DNA of 24,208 bases from Candidatus Bathyarchaeota archaeon (GTDB lineage Archaea > Thermoproteota > Bathyarchaeia > Bathyarchaeales > Bathyarchaeaceae), in assembly GCA_020348365.1 (NCBI GenBank), contig CP070749.1, positions 807,500 through 831,707 on the forward strand, in the 5' to 3' direction. The notes under the pieces were generated by a model, which ran no database searches, was not told the DNA's origin, and saw only the letters and a list, made by a program, of their open reading frames with translations. Both the position numbers and the translations under genes were made by a program. Positions 15,498 to 22,427 of this stretch are shown here, piece after piece (position 1 is the stretch's first letter; the number at the start of each line of letters is the position of its first letter).

Positions 15498-16244
15498 ATG
15501 CCACTTTCAGGAAAACTGTACGTGTGGGGAGAGAGAGCGAAGCAAGTTCGAGATGAGGCTGGGGTCTACGCCCTCTATAACGAAGATAGAACTCTAATCT
15601 ATGTCGGCGGAGGAGCAAATCTTCGAGAAACCTTCGCTCATCACTTGGAAACAGGCTTTTCTGATGATCCTCGTAAAGGCGAAACCAGATACTACAGGAG
15701 AGAGCCTACATCAAACTGGGAAGAAAGAGTGAGAGAGATTCTGGATGAGTATAGCCAGGAGCATGGAGAACTACCTGAGTTGAATCTTCCTCCGAAACTA
15801 CCCAGAATGGTTGCTCGTGAAAGGGGATTCTACTTCTACAATGAGGTCGGCAGACCTCTCTTTGAGAACGCCTTCAGCCTAGAAGAGTTCTGGGAGAAAA
15901 TGAGAAAGATTCCAGTTCCTTCTCTTGAGTTTCACCAGAAAAGAGGAGATTTTGCCCGATGGGTTCGAGAAGTCTTCAAGGAAACACAACTAGCTGAGAG
16001 AATCGAGAAGATATACAACGTTGGCGAAGACCTTAGAAGAGATTTATTGAGCGTCATAATTGCCCCCCACACAGCGGAATGCCCCAAATGTAGGACTCCC
16101 ACGAACCCTGCTAAGACATGGAAGATGGCTGGAAGACCGAGTAAGACTGGTGAAAGACTTCAATTGACTATAGGCTTCTATAAATGCGAGAATTGCGAAG
16201 GAACATTCAGGAAAGTGCTCCAGAAAAAGAAGATTCAATCGTGA
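15498..16244 (+). CDS. GIY-YIG / DUF5752-like / zinc-ribbon fusion protein
   Basis: A 248-aa three-part protein. Residues about 20-60 carry a GIY-YIG nuclease-like core: GVYALY and LIYVGG strands, then NLRETFAHHL with the Arg expected at the active site. The middle (about 112-185) has FYFYNEVG...FSLEEFWEKM and SLEFHQKRGDFARWVREVF, the H...GDF.W pattern I associate with DUF5752. The end (about 195-245) is a zinc ribbon with CPKC and CENC. GIY-YIG domains cut DNA by a Tyr-assisted mechanism, but standalone divergent copies may be inactive; I cannot assign the catalytic Glu confidently. An in-frame ATG at 15462 lies within a TATA-like TCATAAATG, so the ATG at 15498 is preferred. Confidence 0.65.
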   Translation: MPLSGKLYVWGERAKQVRDEAGVYALYNEDRTLIYVGGGANLRETFAHHLETGFSDDPRKGETRYYRREPTSNWEERVREILDEYSQEHGELPELNLPPKLPRMVARERGFYFYNEVGRPLFENAFSLEEFWEKMRKIPVPSLEFHQKRGDFARWVREVFKETQLAERIEKIYNVGEDLRRDLLSVIIAPHTAECPKCRTPTNPAKTWKMAGRPSKTGERLQLTIGFYKCENCEGTFRKVLQKKKIQS

Positions 16245-16331
16245 TGTTGTGACTGCAGACTAGGCTCTCAAGGAAAGAAAGCTGTCTAACGCGTAAGACT
16301 AATTAACATAATCGCTGTCAGAGGCTCCAAC

Positions 16332-16772
16332 TTGAAGCGAGAGTACCCCACTCAACCAATCATAGGTGTTGGAGCACTCATCATTCATGAGGACAGAATT
16401 GTCTTGGTGAAGAGGGGTGTTGAACCGGGAAAGAGTCAGTGGAGTATCCCTGGTGGAGCTGTGGAGCTTGGGGAGGGAGTTAGAGCGGCTGCTGTTCGGG
16501 AGGCTAAGGAGGAGTGTGGCTTAGACATTGAAATTGTGGATAACAGGCCTATTGATGAGGTTGACAACATCTTTAAGGATGAGAAAGGAGGTTTCAAATA
16601 CCATTATGTTTTGCTGCAGTTTCTTGTTGAACCAAAAGGAGGAGAACTGAAGCCTGGTGGGGATGTACTAGATGCTAGATGGATTCCATTGGGAGGGGTG
16701 GAAAATCTCAAATTGACAAGGTCCTTTCGCTTATTCTTCAAGAAACATATAGACGAACTGAAGGGGTTCTGA
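16332..16772 (+). CDS. NUDIX hydrolase
   Basis: A 146-aa single-domain NUDIX protein with a complete box G-x5-E-x7-RE-A-x-EE-x-G-L at GAVELGEGVRAAAVREAKEECGL, all metal-binding Glu residues present. These enzymes hydrolyse a nucleoside diphosphate linked to a second moiety (for example ADP-ribose or oxidised dNTPs); the substrate cannot be inferred here. The start is TTG 16332 with AGAGG at 16319-16323. The next gene downstream begins the winged-helix array after about 105 bp and has its own TATA-like box. Confidence 0.88.
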   Translation: MKREYPTQPIIGVGALIIHEDRIVLVKRGVEPGKSQWSIPGGAVELGEGVRAAAVREAKEECGLDIEIVDNRPIDEVDNIFKDEKGGFKYHYVLLQFLVEPKGGELKPGGDVLDARWIPLGGVENLKLTRSFRLFFKKHIDELKGF

Positions 16773-16807
16773 CTTAGCGGGACCCCCGGGTATTACATCA
16801 TCTTGTT

Positions 16808-16862
16808 GAAAAGTTTTAAATATGCGACCGTATATTACACGTAGTGTCAGAACGTTTAAATT
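16808..16862 (+). promoter_or_regulatory. Promoter of the winged-helix/NurA/HerA operon
   Basis: GTTTTAAATA at 16813-16822 is a good TATA box. Initiation near 16840-16845 would fall on the small inverted repeat ACAC-GTA-GTGT (16837-16847), a position where a repressor would block transcription. A second A/T-rich element, TTTAAATT at 16853-16860, could serve a leaderless start at 16879. The upstream winged-helix proteins are possible autoregulators; that is inference. Confidence 0.45.
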
Positions 16863-16878
16863 ACGTAGAGAGTTTACG

Positions 16879-17334
16879 ATGAAGTACAGAATAGTCATCG
16901 AAAGACCCTTCGGGCGAATCGAGTTAGAGGCTGAAAGGCTGGAGGAGATCCTGAACGAGTTACGATCATTTCCAGAGTGGATGAGTGTGATCGACCAGTC
17001 AATCCTAGAACGTGCCCTCGCTCCAGAGCAGAGAGAAGAGCTAATGGGCATTGTGGAGTCCACCGTAGATGGTCCAGCCATCATAGTGCCGCCAGAAAAG
17101 TTGACTTCGAAGGAGTCGATTAGCCTGTTGTTGTATGCTTCTGGTCCCGATGGTTTAGAGCCGAAGGAGGTCAGCAGACTACTCTCTCTGAGTGGTCTGA
17201 GCATGGCGGGATATGCCGCCAGAATGAGTGAAATGAGGCGTGAGGGCCTCCTCCTCAAAGAGGCAGATATGTATAGGCTTTCAGTTAGGGGGAGAAGTTG
17301 GGTTGAAGAGATTATATCAAGACTACGAGGTTAA
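16879..17334 (+). CDS. Winged-helix paralog 1 (unknown family, HerA/NurA-linked)
   Basis: A 151-aa protein of the same architecture as three others in this window. The N-terminal beta segment is YRIVIERPFGRIELEAE, the middle has a helix and the motif VDGPAIIVPPEKLTSKESI, and the C-terminal winged helix (about 85-150) contains ARMSEMRREGLL and YRLSVRGRSWVEEI. Its closest match here is the minus-strand copy at 21752-22225 (shared GP-I...EKLT, L-LYAS, and W-E--I--LRG ends). The frame extends up to an ATG at 16822 inside the TATA box, so I place the start at ATG 16879, where the alignment with the paralog begins. It overlaps the next gene. Likely binds DNA; target and role unknown. Confidence 0.72.
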   Translation: MKYRIVIERPFGRIELEAERLEEILNELRSFPEWMSVIDQSILERALAPEQREELMGIVESTVDGPAIIVPPEKLTSKESISLLLYASGPDGLEPKEVSRLLSLSGLSMAGYAARMSEMRREGLLLKEADMYRLSVRGRSWVEEIISRLRG

Positions 17335-17857
17335 GAAAGGCGTTTCTAGAAGCAGAGAAGCGCCCAAGCTAGAGATCACTATCAAGTATGGCGCTCTGGA
17401 ATCTACATGTGAAGGCTCAGCAGACGATGTCTTGAAGTTCATTTTCAACTTCATAAAGGATGTATATCCCAATTATGAACTTGTCAGGAATTTAACTCTG
17501 ACAGTGGATTTGCAACGTCTTCTAAGACAACTCAAGGGCGTCATATCCTTCCTTCCTAAGGGGCGACCCGTGATTCTGAAGCCAACCGATAAACTAACAG
17601 ACAGCGAACTCATCCTTGTCTATCTGGTCGCGGCGTACTCCGGAAACCAGATCGGTATGGCTGAAGATGACAATCTCTCCATGGCGGATCTGTTGGACAA
17701 GACAGGCAAGCCAGCTGGCACCGTGGCTGGTCGCCTGAGCGAGCTAGTGGGTGAATTGTATGTGGAGCGGGTAGGTCGTGGGAAGTATAGGGTAACCGCG
17801 TATGGAGTCAAAGAGTTCACGGAGGAGATTCTGCCCAAACTTGAGGGAACCAAATGA
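17303..17857 (+). CDS. Winged-helix paralog 2 (unknown family, HerA/NurA-linked)
   Basis: About 184 aa. Seen: N-terminal strand KLEITIKYG and ..EGSADDVLKFIF, a helix-strand middle with LTLTVDLQRLL, the P-ILKPTDKLTDSELI motif, and a winged helix with TGKPAGTVAGRLSELV and GKYRVTAYGVKEF. It is most similar to paralog 3 (shared LTVDLQ, KLT-x-ELI, TGK-x-G-V, Y--G-K-F-E---P-L). The open frame begins inside paralog 1 at 17240. I prefer TTG 17303, which has GGGGGAGAAG six bases upstream, giving a 32-nt overlap with paralog 1. The stop shares ATGA with paralog 3, indicating translational coupling. Confidence 0.7.
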   Translation: MKRLYQDYEVKKGVSRSREAPKLEITIKYGALESTCEGSADDVLKFIFNFIKDVYPNYELVRNLTLTVDLQRLLRQLKGVISFLPKGRPVILKPTDKLTDSELILVYLVAAYSGNQIGMAEDDNLSMADLLDKTGKPAGTVAGRLSELVGELYVERVGRGKYRVTAYGVKEFTEEILPKLEGTK

Positions 17858-18390
17858 AGGAAGAAAAACTGCTAAACATGAAAACTCAAGATGAACAGGA
17901 ACACATTGAAATATACCTGAAGTACAGCGGATTTGAAGAAGACTTGAAGGGCCCAGTCGATCAGGTGTTGCGAGGCCTATTCTCCTCTCTCAACAAAATC
18001 CATCCTAGCCTAGAACTTCTGTCTAAGGTACAGTTGACAGTTGATTTGCAGGGGCTTATTGAAGAAATGAAAGACATTGTTATCATAGCTCCAAATGGTC
18101 CACTCATTCTGTGCGAGAAGAAGTTAACAGTAAAAGAACTGATTGGACTAAACCTCATAGGCGCCTTTGTTGGTCACAAGCTAAACCTATTGGACAAGAT
18201 CTCGCTAACACTGGACGAATTGGCAGCCCTAACAGGTAAAACTAAAGGCAGCGTGAGTCGCAGGATAACGAGCATGGTCAATGACCGTTGGGTGGAAAAA
18301 CCAGAGAGAGGCGAATACAAGATATCCCTAGTTGGAATCAAGCACTTCAAGGAGAAAGTCTTTCCAAATCTGAAAGAAGAAGCTGGTTAG
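17854..18390 (+). CDS. Winged-helix paralog 3 (unknown family, HerA/NurA-linked)
   Basis: A 178-aa paralog of the previous gene, with IEIYLKYSG at the start, VQLTVDLQGLIEEM in the middle, a GPLILCEKKLTVKELIGL motif, and a C-terminal winged helix containing LAALTGKTKGSVSRRITSMV and GEYKISLVGIKHFKEK. The ATG at 17854 overlaps the preceding stop by 4 nt and follows GAGGG. The recognition helix (TKGSVSRRI) differs from the TKG/PAGTVAGRL of paralog 2, so the copies probably bind different sites or partners. It is followed by a 92-bp GC-rich structured spacer and then nurA. No enzyme motif is seen. Confidence 0.7.
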   Translation: MKEEKLLNMKTQDEQEHIEIYLKYSGFEEDLKGPVDQVLRGLFSSLNKIHPSLELLSKVQLTVDLQGLIEEMKDIVIIAPNGPLILCEKKLTVKELIGLNLIGAFVGHKLNLLDKISLTLDELAALTGKTKGSVSRRITSMVNDRWVEKPERGEYKISLVGIKHFKEKVFPNLKEEAG

Positions 18391-18397
18391 AAACCTC

Positions 18398-18460
18398 GGC
18401 GCGCACCATTGGTGGTGCGGCGGGTCGCTAGGTCGGAATCACCGGCCCTGGCGACAAACC
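18398..18460 (+). promoter_or_regulatory. GC-rich double hairpin between paralog 3 and nurA
   Basis: Two strong adjacent hairpins. CGCACCA (18402-18408) pairs with TGGTGCG (18413-18419) around TTGG. GTCGCTAGG-TCGG (18424-18436) pairs with CCGG-C-CCTGGCGAC (18442-18455) around AATCA, a 13-bp stem with wobble pairs and one bulged C. The spacer is conspicuously G+C-rich. The next gene has its own ribosome-binding site (GGTGATT, 18471-18477), so the structure probably acts on the mRNA (processing, stability or differential expression) or as a protein-binding site. No T-run follows, so it is not a bacterial-type terminator. Confidence 0.55.
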
Positions 18461-18482
18461 GCTCTTAGGGGGTGATTAGCGG

Positions 18483-19553
18483 ATGTTAGGCCACCGCACC
18501 CAAGTGAAAAATGAAGCGATTTCCCTAATAAGTAATTTGCGGAACCAATGCGCAGCAACCTATCCACGTCTCTGCCTAGCCTTAAGAAACCGGATTATAG
18601 ACGAAGTGTCCAAGGATGCGTATGAGGACTTCACCAGGCTTCCTGAGATCGTCTCCGAGGTCAAGAAACAACTGAACTTCTGCCCCGTGGACCTTAGAAT
18701 TGTATATGAACGAGTGGCTGGTGCCGATGCAGGCAGCCAGAGAGTTCCGCTGGCCTCACGGTGGTTCGCCGCCATAACTGCACTCGTCTATCAGATGCCC
18801 AACTCTCATAGATACTTCACAAGCCCTGAAACCATCAAGCTTCCTTACAGCTTCTCGAGTGAACGATTCCACGAGATTGTGAGCGTTAGACGTGAAACAA
18901 AGCTCTTCGAGACCGCAGCCAGCTTCCTAGCGAATGATGATGGAGTGAATCTGATGCTGATTGATGGTCCGCTTGCTTTCAGCAACTGGTGGGTGAGAAA
19001 GGGTGAGGAGCGAGACCGTCTCGCCCTGATCTTCTCGATGAACCTTCTTCTAAGTCTGTGTGCTGAGAGAGGTGTTGCGGTCGCTGGGATTGTAAAGAGG
19101 GCTACCGCCAGATACCTGATTCGTTATCTTGGGCTCCAAGAAAGAACATACCTACCCGACGCCTTCATCCTCCTACAGGCACTGGAGTCTGGTGAGAGAA
19201 CCGCAATCTTCTCGCCCAGGAGCGATTTGAGAAGGACTGCGAAAATCACTCCATTCATGGACCTAATAGACTTCCCCATCCACTCATTCTACATACGCAC
19301 ATCCTCAAATCCCCTCCTGCCACCTATCAGGATCGACATTCCAGAATTCATGCTGAATCAGGTGGACGAGTTGGCTGGCTACTGCCGCGCCACTGCGGTC
19401 CGTGATGGAATACCGCTCGCCATCGTGAAGGCAGATGAAGAAGTCAGGGTGACGAAGAGATTCGTCAACGAAGTCTACTCTGAACTCATCCCCAGATTAG
19501 AGAGACGCTTCAGTTCATCCCTAGCAGCGTCGATGCGAGGAGATCTAGAATGA
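18483..19553 (+). CDS. nurA: NurA-domain nuclease
   Basis: A 356-aa protein of the NurA 5'-3' exonuclease/ssDNA endonuclease family. Seen: the first metal-binding Asp in VAGADAGSQRVPL (D82), an Arg/Glu cluster RRETKLFE (E138), the second Asp in LMLIDGPLAF (D161), VAGIVKR (about 200-206), the SFYIRTS strand (about 268-274), IRIDIPEF, and a late KADEEVRVTKR (about 316-325). In archaea NurA loads in the pore of the HerA hexamer and resects DNA ends together with Mre11-Rad50; neither partner gene is intact here. ATG 18483 has GGTGATT six bases upstream. It overlaps herA by ATGA, the tight coupling expected for a HerA-NurA pair. Confidence 0.85.
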   Translation: MLGHRTQVKNEAISLISNLRNQCAATYPRLCLALRNRIIDEVSKDAYEDFTRLPEIVSEVKKQLNFCPVDLRIVYERVAGADAGSQRVPLASRWFAAITALVYQMPNSHRYFTSPETIKLPYSFSSERFHEIVSVRRETKLFETAASFLANDDGVNLMLIDGPLAFSNWWVRKGEERDRLALIFSMNLLLSLCAERGVAVAGIVKRATARYLIRYLGLQERTYLPDAFILLQALESGERTAIFSPRSDLRRTAKITPFMDLIDFPIHSFYIRTSSNPLLPPIRIDIPEFMLNQVDELAGYCRATAVRDGIPLAIVKADEEVRVTKRFVNEVYSELIPRLERRFSSSLAASMRGDLE

Positions 19554-21061
19554 GAATCGGCTACAGCTTCAGCGTCACAGGCGACTACCCTCAAGATTCC
19601 TTGACGATAATTCTTGAAGACGGATGTGAGGTGGCCAAGGGTGACTTGGTATACGTTGAGCATCCAAAGAAAGGCTCTCCGGTAATTTACCAGATCACCA
19701 AAGTCTGCTCGCATAAAGAGACCAGAGACTATGAAGAGGCGCTACTGAAGGGGGGAAGCGTCATCACAGATGAAGAGAGAACCACAGTGAGAGCCAGAGC
19801 CTACCAGTGGGGCTGGATGGACGGCGAAAACATCAGACCATTAAGGTATCCGCTACCCCCGAACACACAAGTTTTCAACGCGCCGCCAAACATAATCGAA
19901 GAATTCACCCAACCCGCTTCGAAGTGGAAGATTCCATTGGGAGTTGACCCCAGCAGCGGCTTAAATGTGGAGCTGGACCTGTACTATCTGATCAGGCAGT
20001 GTTGCCTCATATGCGGAGCGGTGGGCACAGGAAAAACGACCACAGCCATCTCCATGATCACGAGAGCAGCGCAGGCTGAGCCCCCAGTCAAGTTCCTCAT
20101 CATCGATAAGGATGGCGAGTACAGCAGTCTAGAAATGATTCTAGGAGAAAAAGTGGAGAAAATTCCATGGTTATCCTTCTTCCGCAGTGACGACATACAC
20201 CCAGAAGACCTCATAAGCGAGTTCAGATGGCAGAGAGGCTGGTGGACATCGAAGATACTGATGAAAGCCTTGAGCTTTCTAGAGAACGTGAGGCAGCCAC
20301 TTACCAAACCCCACCTCACAGAGGCGGTGAAGGGAGTCTCCGAAGAGAGTGTGGGCTTCAGAAGGTCCGAGGAAGACTTCGACAACTATAAAAGACAGGC
20401 TATTGAGGCAGTCCGCTTCTCAAGGACTATACCAAACGAGTATGTTAAAGCCCTTGACCCAGTTGACCTGCTGAATCGACACAGAATAGTCATCATGGAC
20501 CTCTCCTGGGGACCTAATGGATGGGCGAAGAAACACTTGGTGCTCACTCAGGTGTTGAGGCGAGTCTTCCATGAAGCTCTGGAGAACTCCAGCTTTGGCT
20601 GCGTCATAGTCCTCGAAGAGGCGATGTACTACGCTCCCCAGTGGACCCAGTTCTCAACAGGGAGCAAAGACAGCAGAGGCAGATTGCTGTCCATAGTGAA
20701 AGAGATAGCCACCAACGGGGGAAGAAATGGAGTAGGCTTATGGGTTGTGACCCAACGCCTAGCCACCGTAGACAAGACGGTTATTACCCAGTGCGCCAAC
20801 AACACGATCTCCCATGCTCTGGAGGACATAGATAAGAAGAGACTCCAAGAAGTGGTGGGAGAGCACTTCGTCGAACTCCTAGGATCTCTGCCGCAGGGGG
20901 AAGCCATCATGAAAGGAACCGCACTGAAGTGCAAGTTTCCAATTTGGGTCAAGGTCAAACCTGAGATGAGACCAGCATCAGCTAAGTCCCCGCCTATACT
21001 GAGATTCCAAGCGATGGCCGCGAAAGAGAAAGAATTGGCGCAAGAAATCATCGTCAGATAG
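19550..21061 (+). CDS. herA: HerA-like hexameric DNA translocase
   Basis: A 503-aa FtsK/HerA-superfamily ATPase. Seen: an N-terminal HAS-barrel-like beta region (GDLVYVEHP, about 31-39), Walker A GAVGTGKTT (156-164), the HerA motif DKDGEY (186-191), Walker B CVIVLEEA (351-358), and the GRNGVGLWVVTQRLATVDKT segment carrying sensor and arginine-finger residues (391-410), followed by CANNTI. HerA hexamers pump double-stranded DNA and form a complex with NurA. The gene starts within the nurA stop codon. The length is normal for the family. Specific orthology (repair HerA versus a defence or mobile-element HerA) cannot be settled without a tree; the winged-helix neighbours argue against the standard repair operon. 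Confidence 0.87.
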   Translation: MRIGYSFSVTGDYPQDSLTIILEDGCEVAKGDLVYVEHPKKGSPVIYQITKVCSHKETRDYEEALLKGGSVITDEERTTVRARAYQWGWMDGENIRPLRYPLPPNTQVFNAPPNIIEEFTQPASKWKIPLGVDPSSGLNVELDLYYLIRQCCLICGAVGTGKTTTAISMITRAAQAEPPVKFLIIDKDGEYSSLEMILGEKVEKIPWLSFFRSDDIHPEDLISEFRWQRGWWTSKILMKALSFLENVRQPLTKPHLTEAVKGVSEESVGFRRSEEDFDNYKRQAIEAVRFSRTIPNEYVKALDPVDLLNRHRIVIMDLSWGPNGWAKKHLVLTQVLRRVFHEALENSSFGCVIVLEEAMYYAPQWTQFSTGSKDSRGRLLSIVKEIATNGGRNGVGLWVVTQRLATVDKTVITQCANNTISHALEDIDKKRLQEVVGEHFVELLGSLPQGEAIMKGTALKCKFPIWVKVKPEMRPASAKSPPILRFQAMAAKEKELAQEIIVR

Positions 21062-21133
21062 AAACTCTAGAATGCATTAGCTGCGCGCGAACGCTTGGAG
21101 AGGACACCGCCAACTCGTTGAGTAGATGTGTTG

Positions 21134-21595
21134 TCAATTGGGTTTTCCGACGAGGATAAAGGCTGCCACGGCAAGCACGCAGATGATGACAATTATCATA
21201 GTGAGGAACATCTCTTGAGGTACACCGAGTATGTAGTGTTCAACATCGTAGTTTAGAGTCACAGTTTTGGCCTCTGTTGGTTGAGTGTTGTGAAAGTGTA
21301 GTGTGTAAGTGCCTGCTTCTGTTGTCAAGAAAGAGAAGCTCACATGACCAGCGTTGTCGTATGAATTGACTACGTCTTCATCCGGATTGGTGATGAAGAA
21401 GTCTATTTGGTTGCTTGTCTTTCCGATTACTGAGAAGCCTATGAAAACGCGGTCGTTCTCTTTGAGAACCAGAGGCTTTGTGAGGTCAGTTTCAGGGGGG
21501 ACTGAGAAAGTTTCAGTCTTAGCTTTTGTGCTGCTGATTGTTGAACTGACAATGAGTACAAAGCATGATATTAGAAGGATATGTTTTGGTCGCAT
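21134..21595 (-). CDS. Secreted/membrane-anchored GOLD (emp24/p24)-like domain protein
   Basis: A 153-aa protein with a signal peptide (hydrophobic residues about 5-24), a beta-sandwich region (about 28-120), and a C-terminal transmembrane helix (about 128-150) ending in a short GKPN tail. The middle resembles the GOLD domain of p24 cargo receptors: a LKENDRVFIGFSV strand, IDFFITNPD, then FLTTEAGTYTLHFHNT and an Asp-Val ending before the membrane. Type I topology with the domain outside the cell is the same arrangement as in p24 proteins. The archaeal role is unknown. It is convergent with herA and lies 156 bp downstream of the fourth winged-helix paralog. Confidence 0.62.
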   Translation of the reverse strand: MRPKHILLISCFVLIVSSTISSTKAKTETFSVPPETDLTKPLVLKENDRVFIGFSVIGKTSNQIDFFITNPDEDVVNSYDNAGHVSFSFLTTEAGTYTLHFHNTQPTEAKTVTLNYDVEHYILGVPQEMFLTMIIVIICVLAVAAFILVGKPN

Positions 21596-21751
21596 CGCCT
21601 ACCATGACGAGGTTTTATGTTCTGACTTGAAAACATTGTGAATCTCAAATCAAAACGAAAGATAACAAAGATGCACTGTGGCTTTTCACTAATTCAAGTC
21701 CCATCTAAAGAGAATAGTTGACCATGTGTAGGCTTCGTGTGTGAGAGTTTC

Positions 21752-22225
21752 TTAGTCGCCCTCACCACGCAACTTCACCAGAATTTCATCCTCAATCCAG
21801 CTTTCACCCTGCGCGGTCAGCTTCCACTCCGCCCTAGACGGATCAGGCTTAAAGACTAGCCCCCGCTTCGTCATCTCATTTAGGCGTGCTGGAACTTGAG
21901 ACTTGATTCCACCCAGTCCGAGCAACCTGGTTATCTCGGCAGCTGTGCGGGTCTTGCCCTCAGAGGCGTATAGGGTCAGTCCAACAGCGCCGTAGTGTGT
22001 GAGCTTCTCTCTGCTCGTAATGATGGGGCCCTCAGTGGTCACTTCAATTATGCCTTCAAGCTGCGACCTAGTTGTTACACCCATTTTTTCTGACACTAGG
22101 CGGTCTATCTCACTCATGAATCTGGGAGACATGCCCCCTAGCAGATCGAGAACCTCCTCTGGGCTGTCACCTTCAACAACAACCTCGCCGAACTCGACAT
22201 CAATCTTCACGTGTATCTTACCCAT
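21752..22225 (-). CDS. Winged-helix paralog 4 (unknown family)
   Basis: A 157-aa protein of the same family as the genes before nurA and closest to paralog 1. Seen: KIHVKIDVEFGEVVVEG at the N-terminus, IIEVTTEGPIITSREKLT, LTLYAS, then a winged helix with RLLGLGGIKSQVPARLNEMTKRGLV and WKLTAQGESWIEDEI. The open frame begins at TTG 22240, but ATG 22225 has GGAG upstream and aligns with the start of paralog 1. It is separated from the herA operon by the GOLD-like gene and faces the other way, so it is an independent transcription unit. A DNA-binding regulator is the most likely role. Confidence 0.72.
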   Translation of the reverse strand: MGKIHVKIDVEFGEVVVEGDSPEEVLDLLGGMSPRFMSEIDRLVSEKMGVTTRSQLEGIIEVTTEGPIITSREKLTHYGAVGLTLYASEGKTRTAAEITRLLGLGGIKSQVPARLNEMTKRGLVFKPDPSRAEWKLTAQGESWIEDEILVKLRGEGD

Positions 22226-22357
22226 GTCTACTGTCTCCAATCAACTATAGCATGAATATCCTGTTCGGAGACACTTATGACAAACAGCCTTTTAGGATTT
22301 ATCATTTCTGCGTCGACCCATAATCGCTGGATTGTGCACGAGTCTACAGTTTCTAGA

Positions 22358-22378
22358 ATATTCCCAATTCGGGAATAT
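22358..22378. promoter_or_regulatory. 21-bp perfect inverted repeat, candidate operator
   Basis: ATATTCCC (22358-22365) and GGGAATAT (22371-22378) are exact reverse complements separated by AATTC, the size of a site for a dimeric winged-helix or helix-turn-helix regulator. It lies between two divergent genes, about 22 bp before a TATA-like CTATATTTC at 22400-22408 and 50 bp before the metallopeptidase-like start. The divergent winged-helix paralog 4 is an obvious candidate to bind it; that is inference. Confidence 0.5.
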
Positions 22379-22399
22379 GTGTAAAATCGTAGCTTCTGC

Positions 22400-22408
22400 T
22401 ATATTTCT
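22400..22408 (+). promoter_or_regulatory. TATA box suggesting a leaderless metallopeptidase-like mRNA
   Basis: CTATATTTC is centred about 24-26 nt before ATG 22428, and no ribosome-binding site is visible between them. This is the arrangement of leaderless archaeal transcripts. Confidence 0.45.
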
Positions 22409-22427
22409 CCTTTCGTAAGTCTTAATT

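Noticed and set aside
16776..16789. 14-bp match, in reverse orientation, to the tRNA-Lys segment ACCCGGGGGTCCCG (904-917), suggesting an integration attachment site.
   Set aside because: Integration into a tRNA gives direct repeats including the tRNA 3' end. This match is inverted, internal, short and self-complementary in part, and no integrase is present.
16879..18390. Possibility that the winged-helix genes are an arrayed toxin-antitoxin system.
   Set aside because: All members share the same regulator-like architecture and none shows a toxin fold; the enzymatic parts are nurA and herA.
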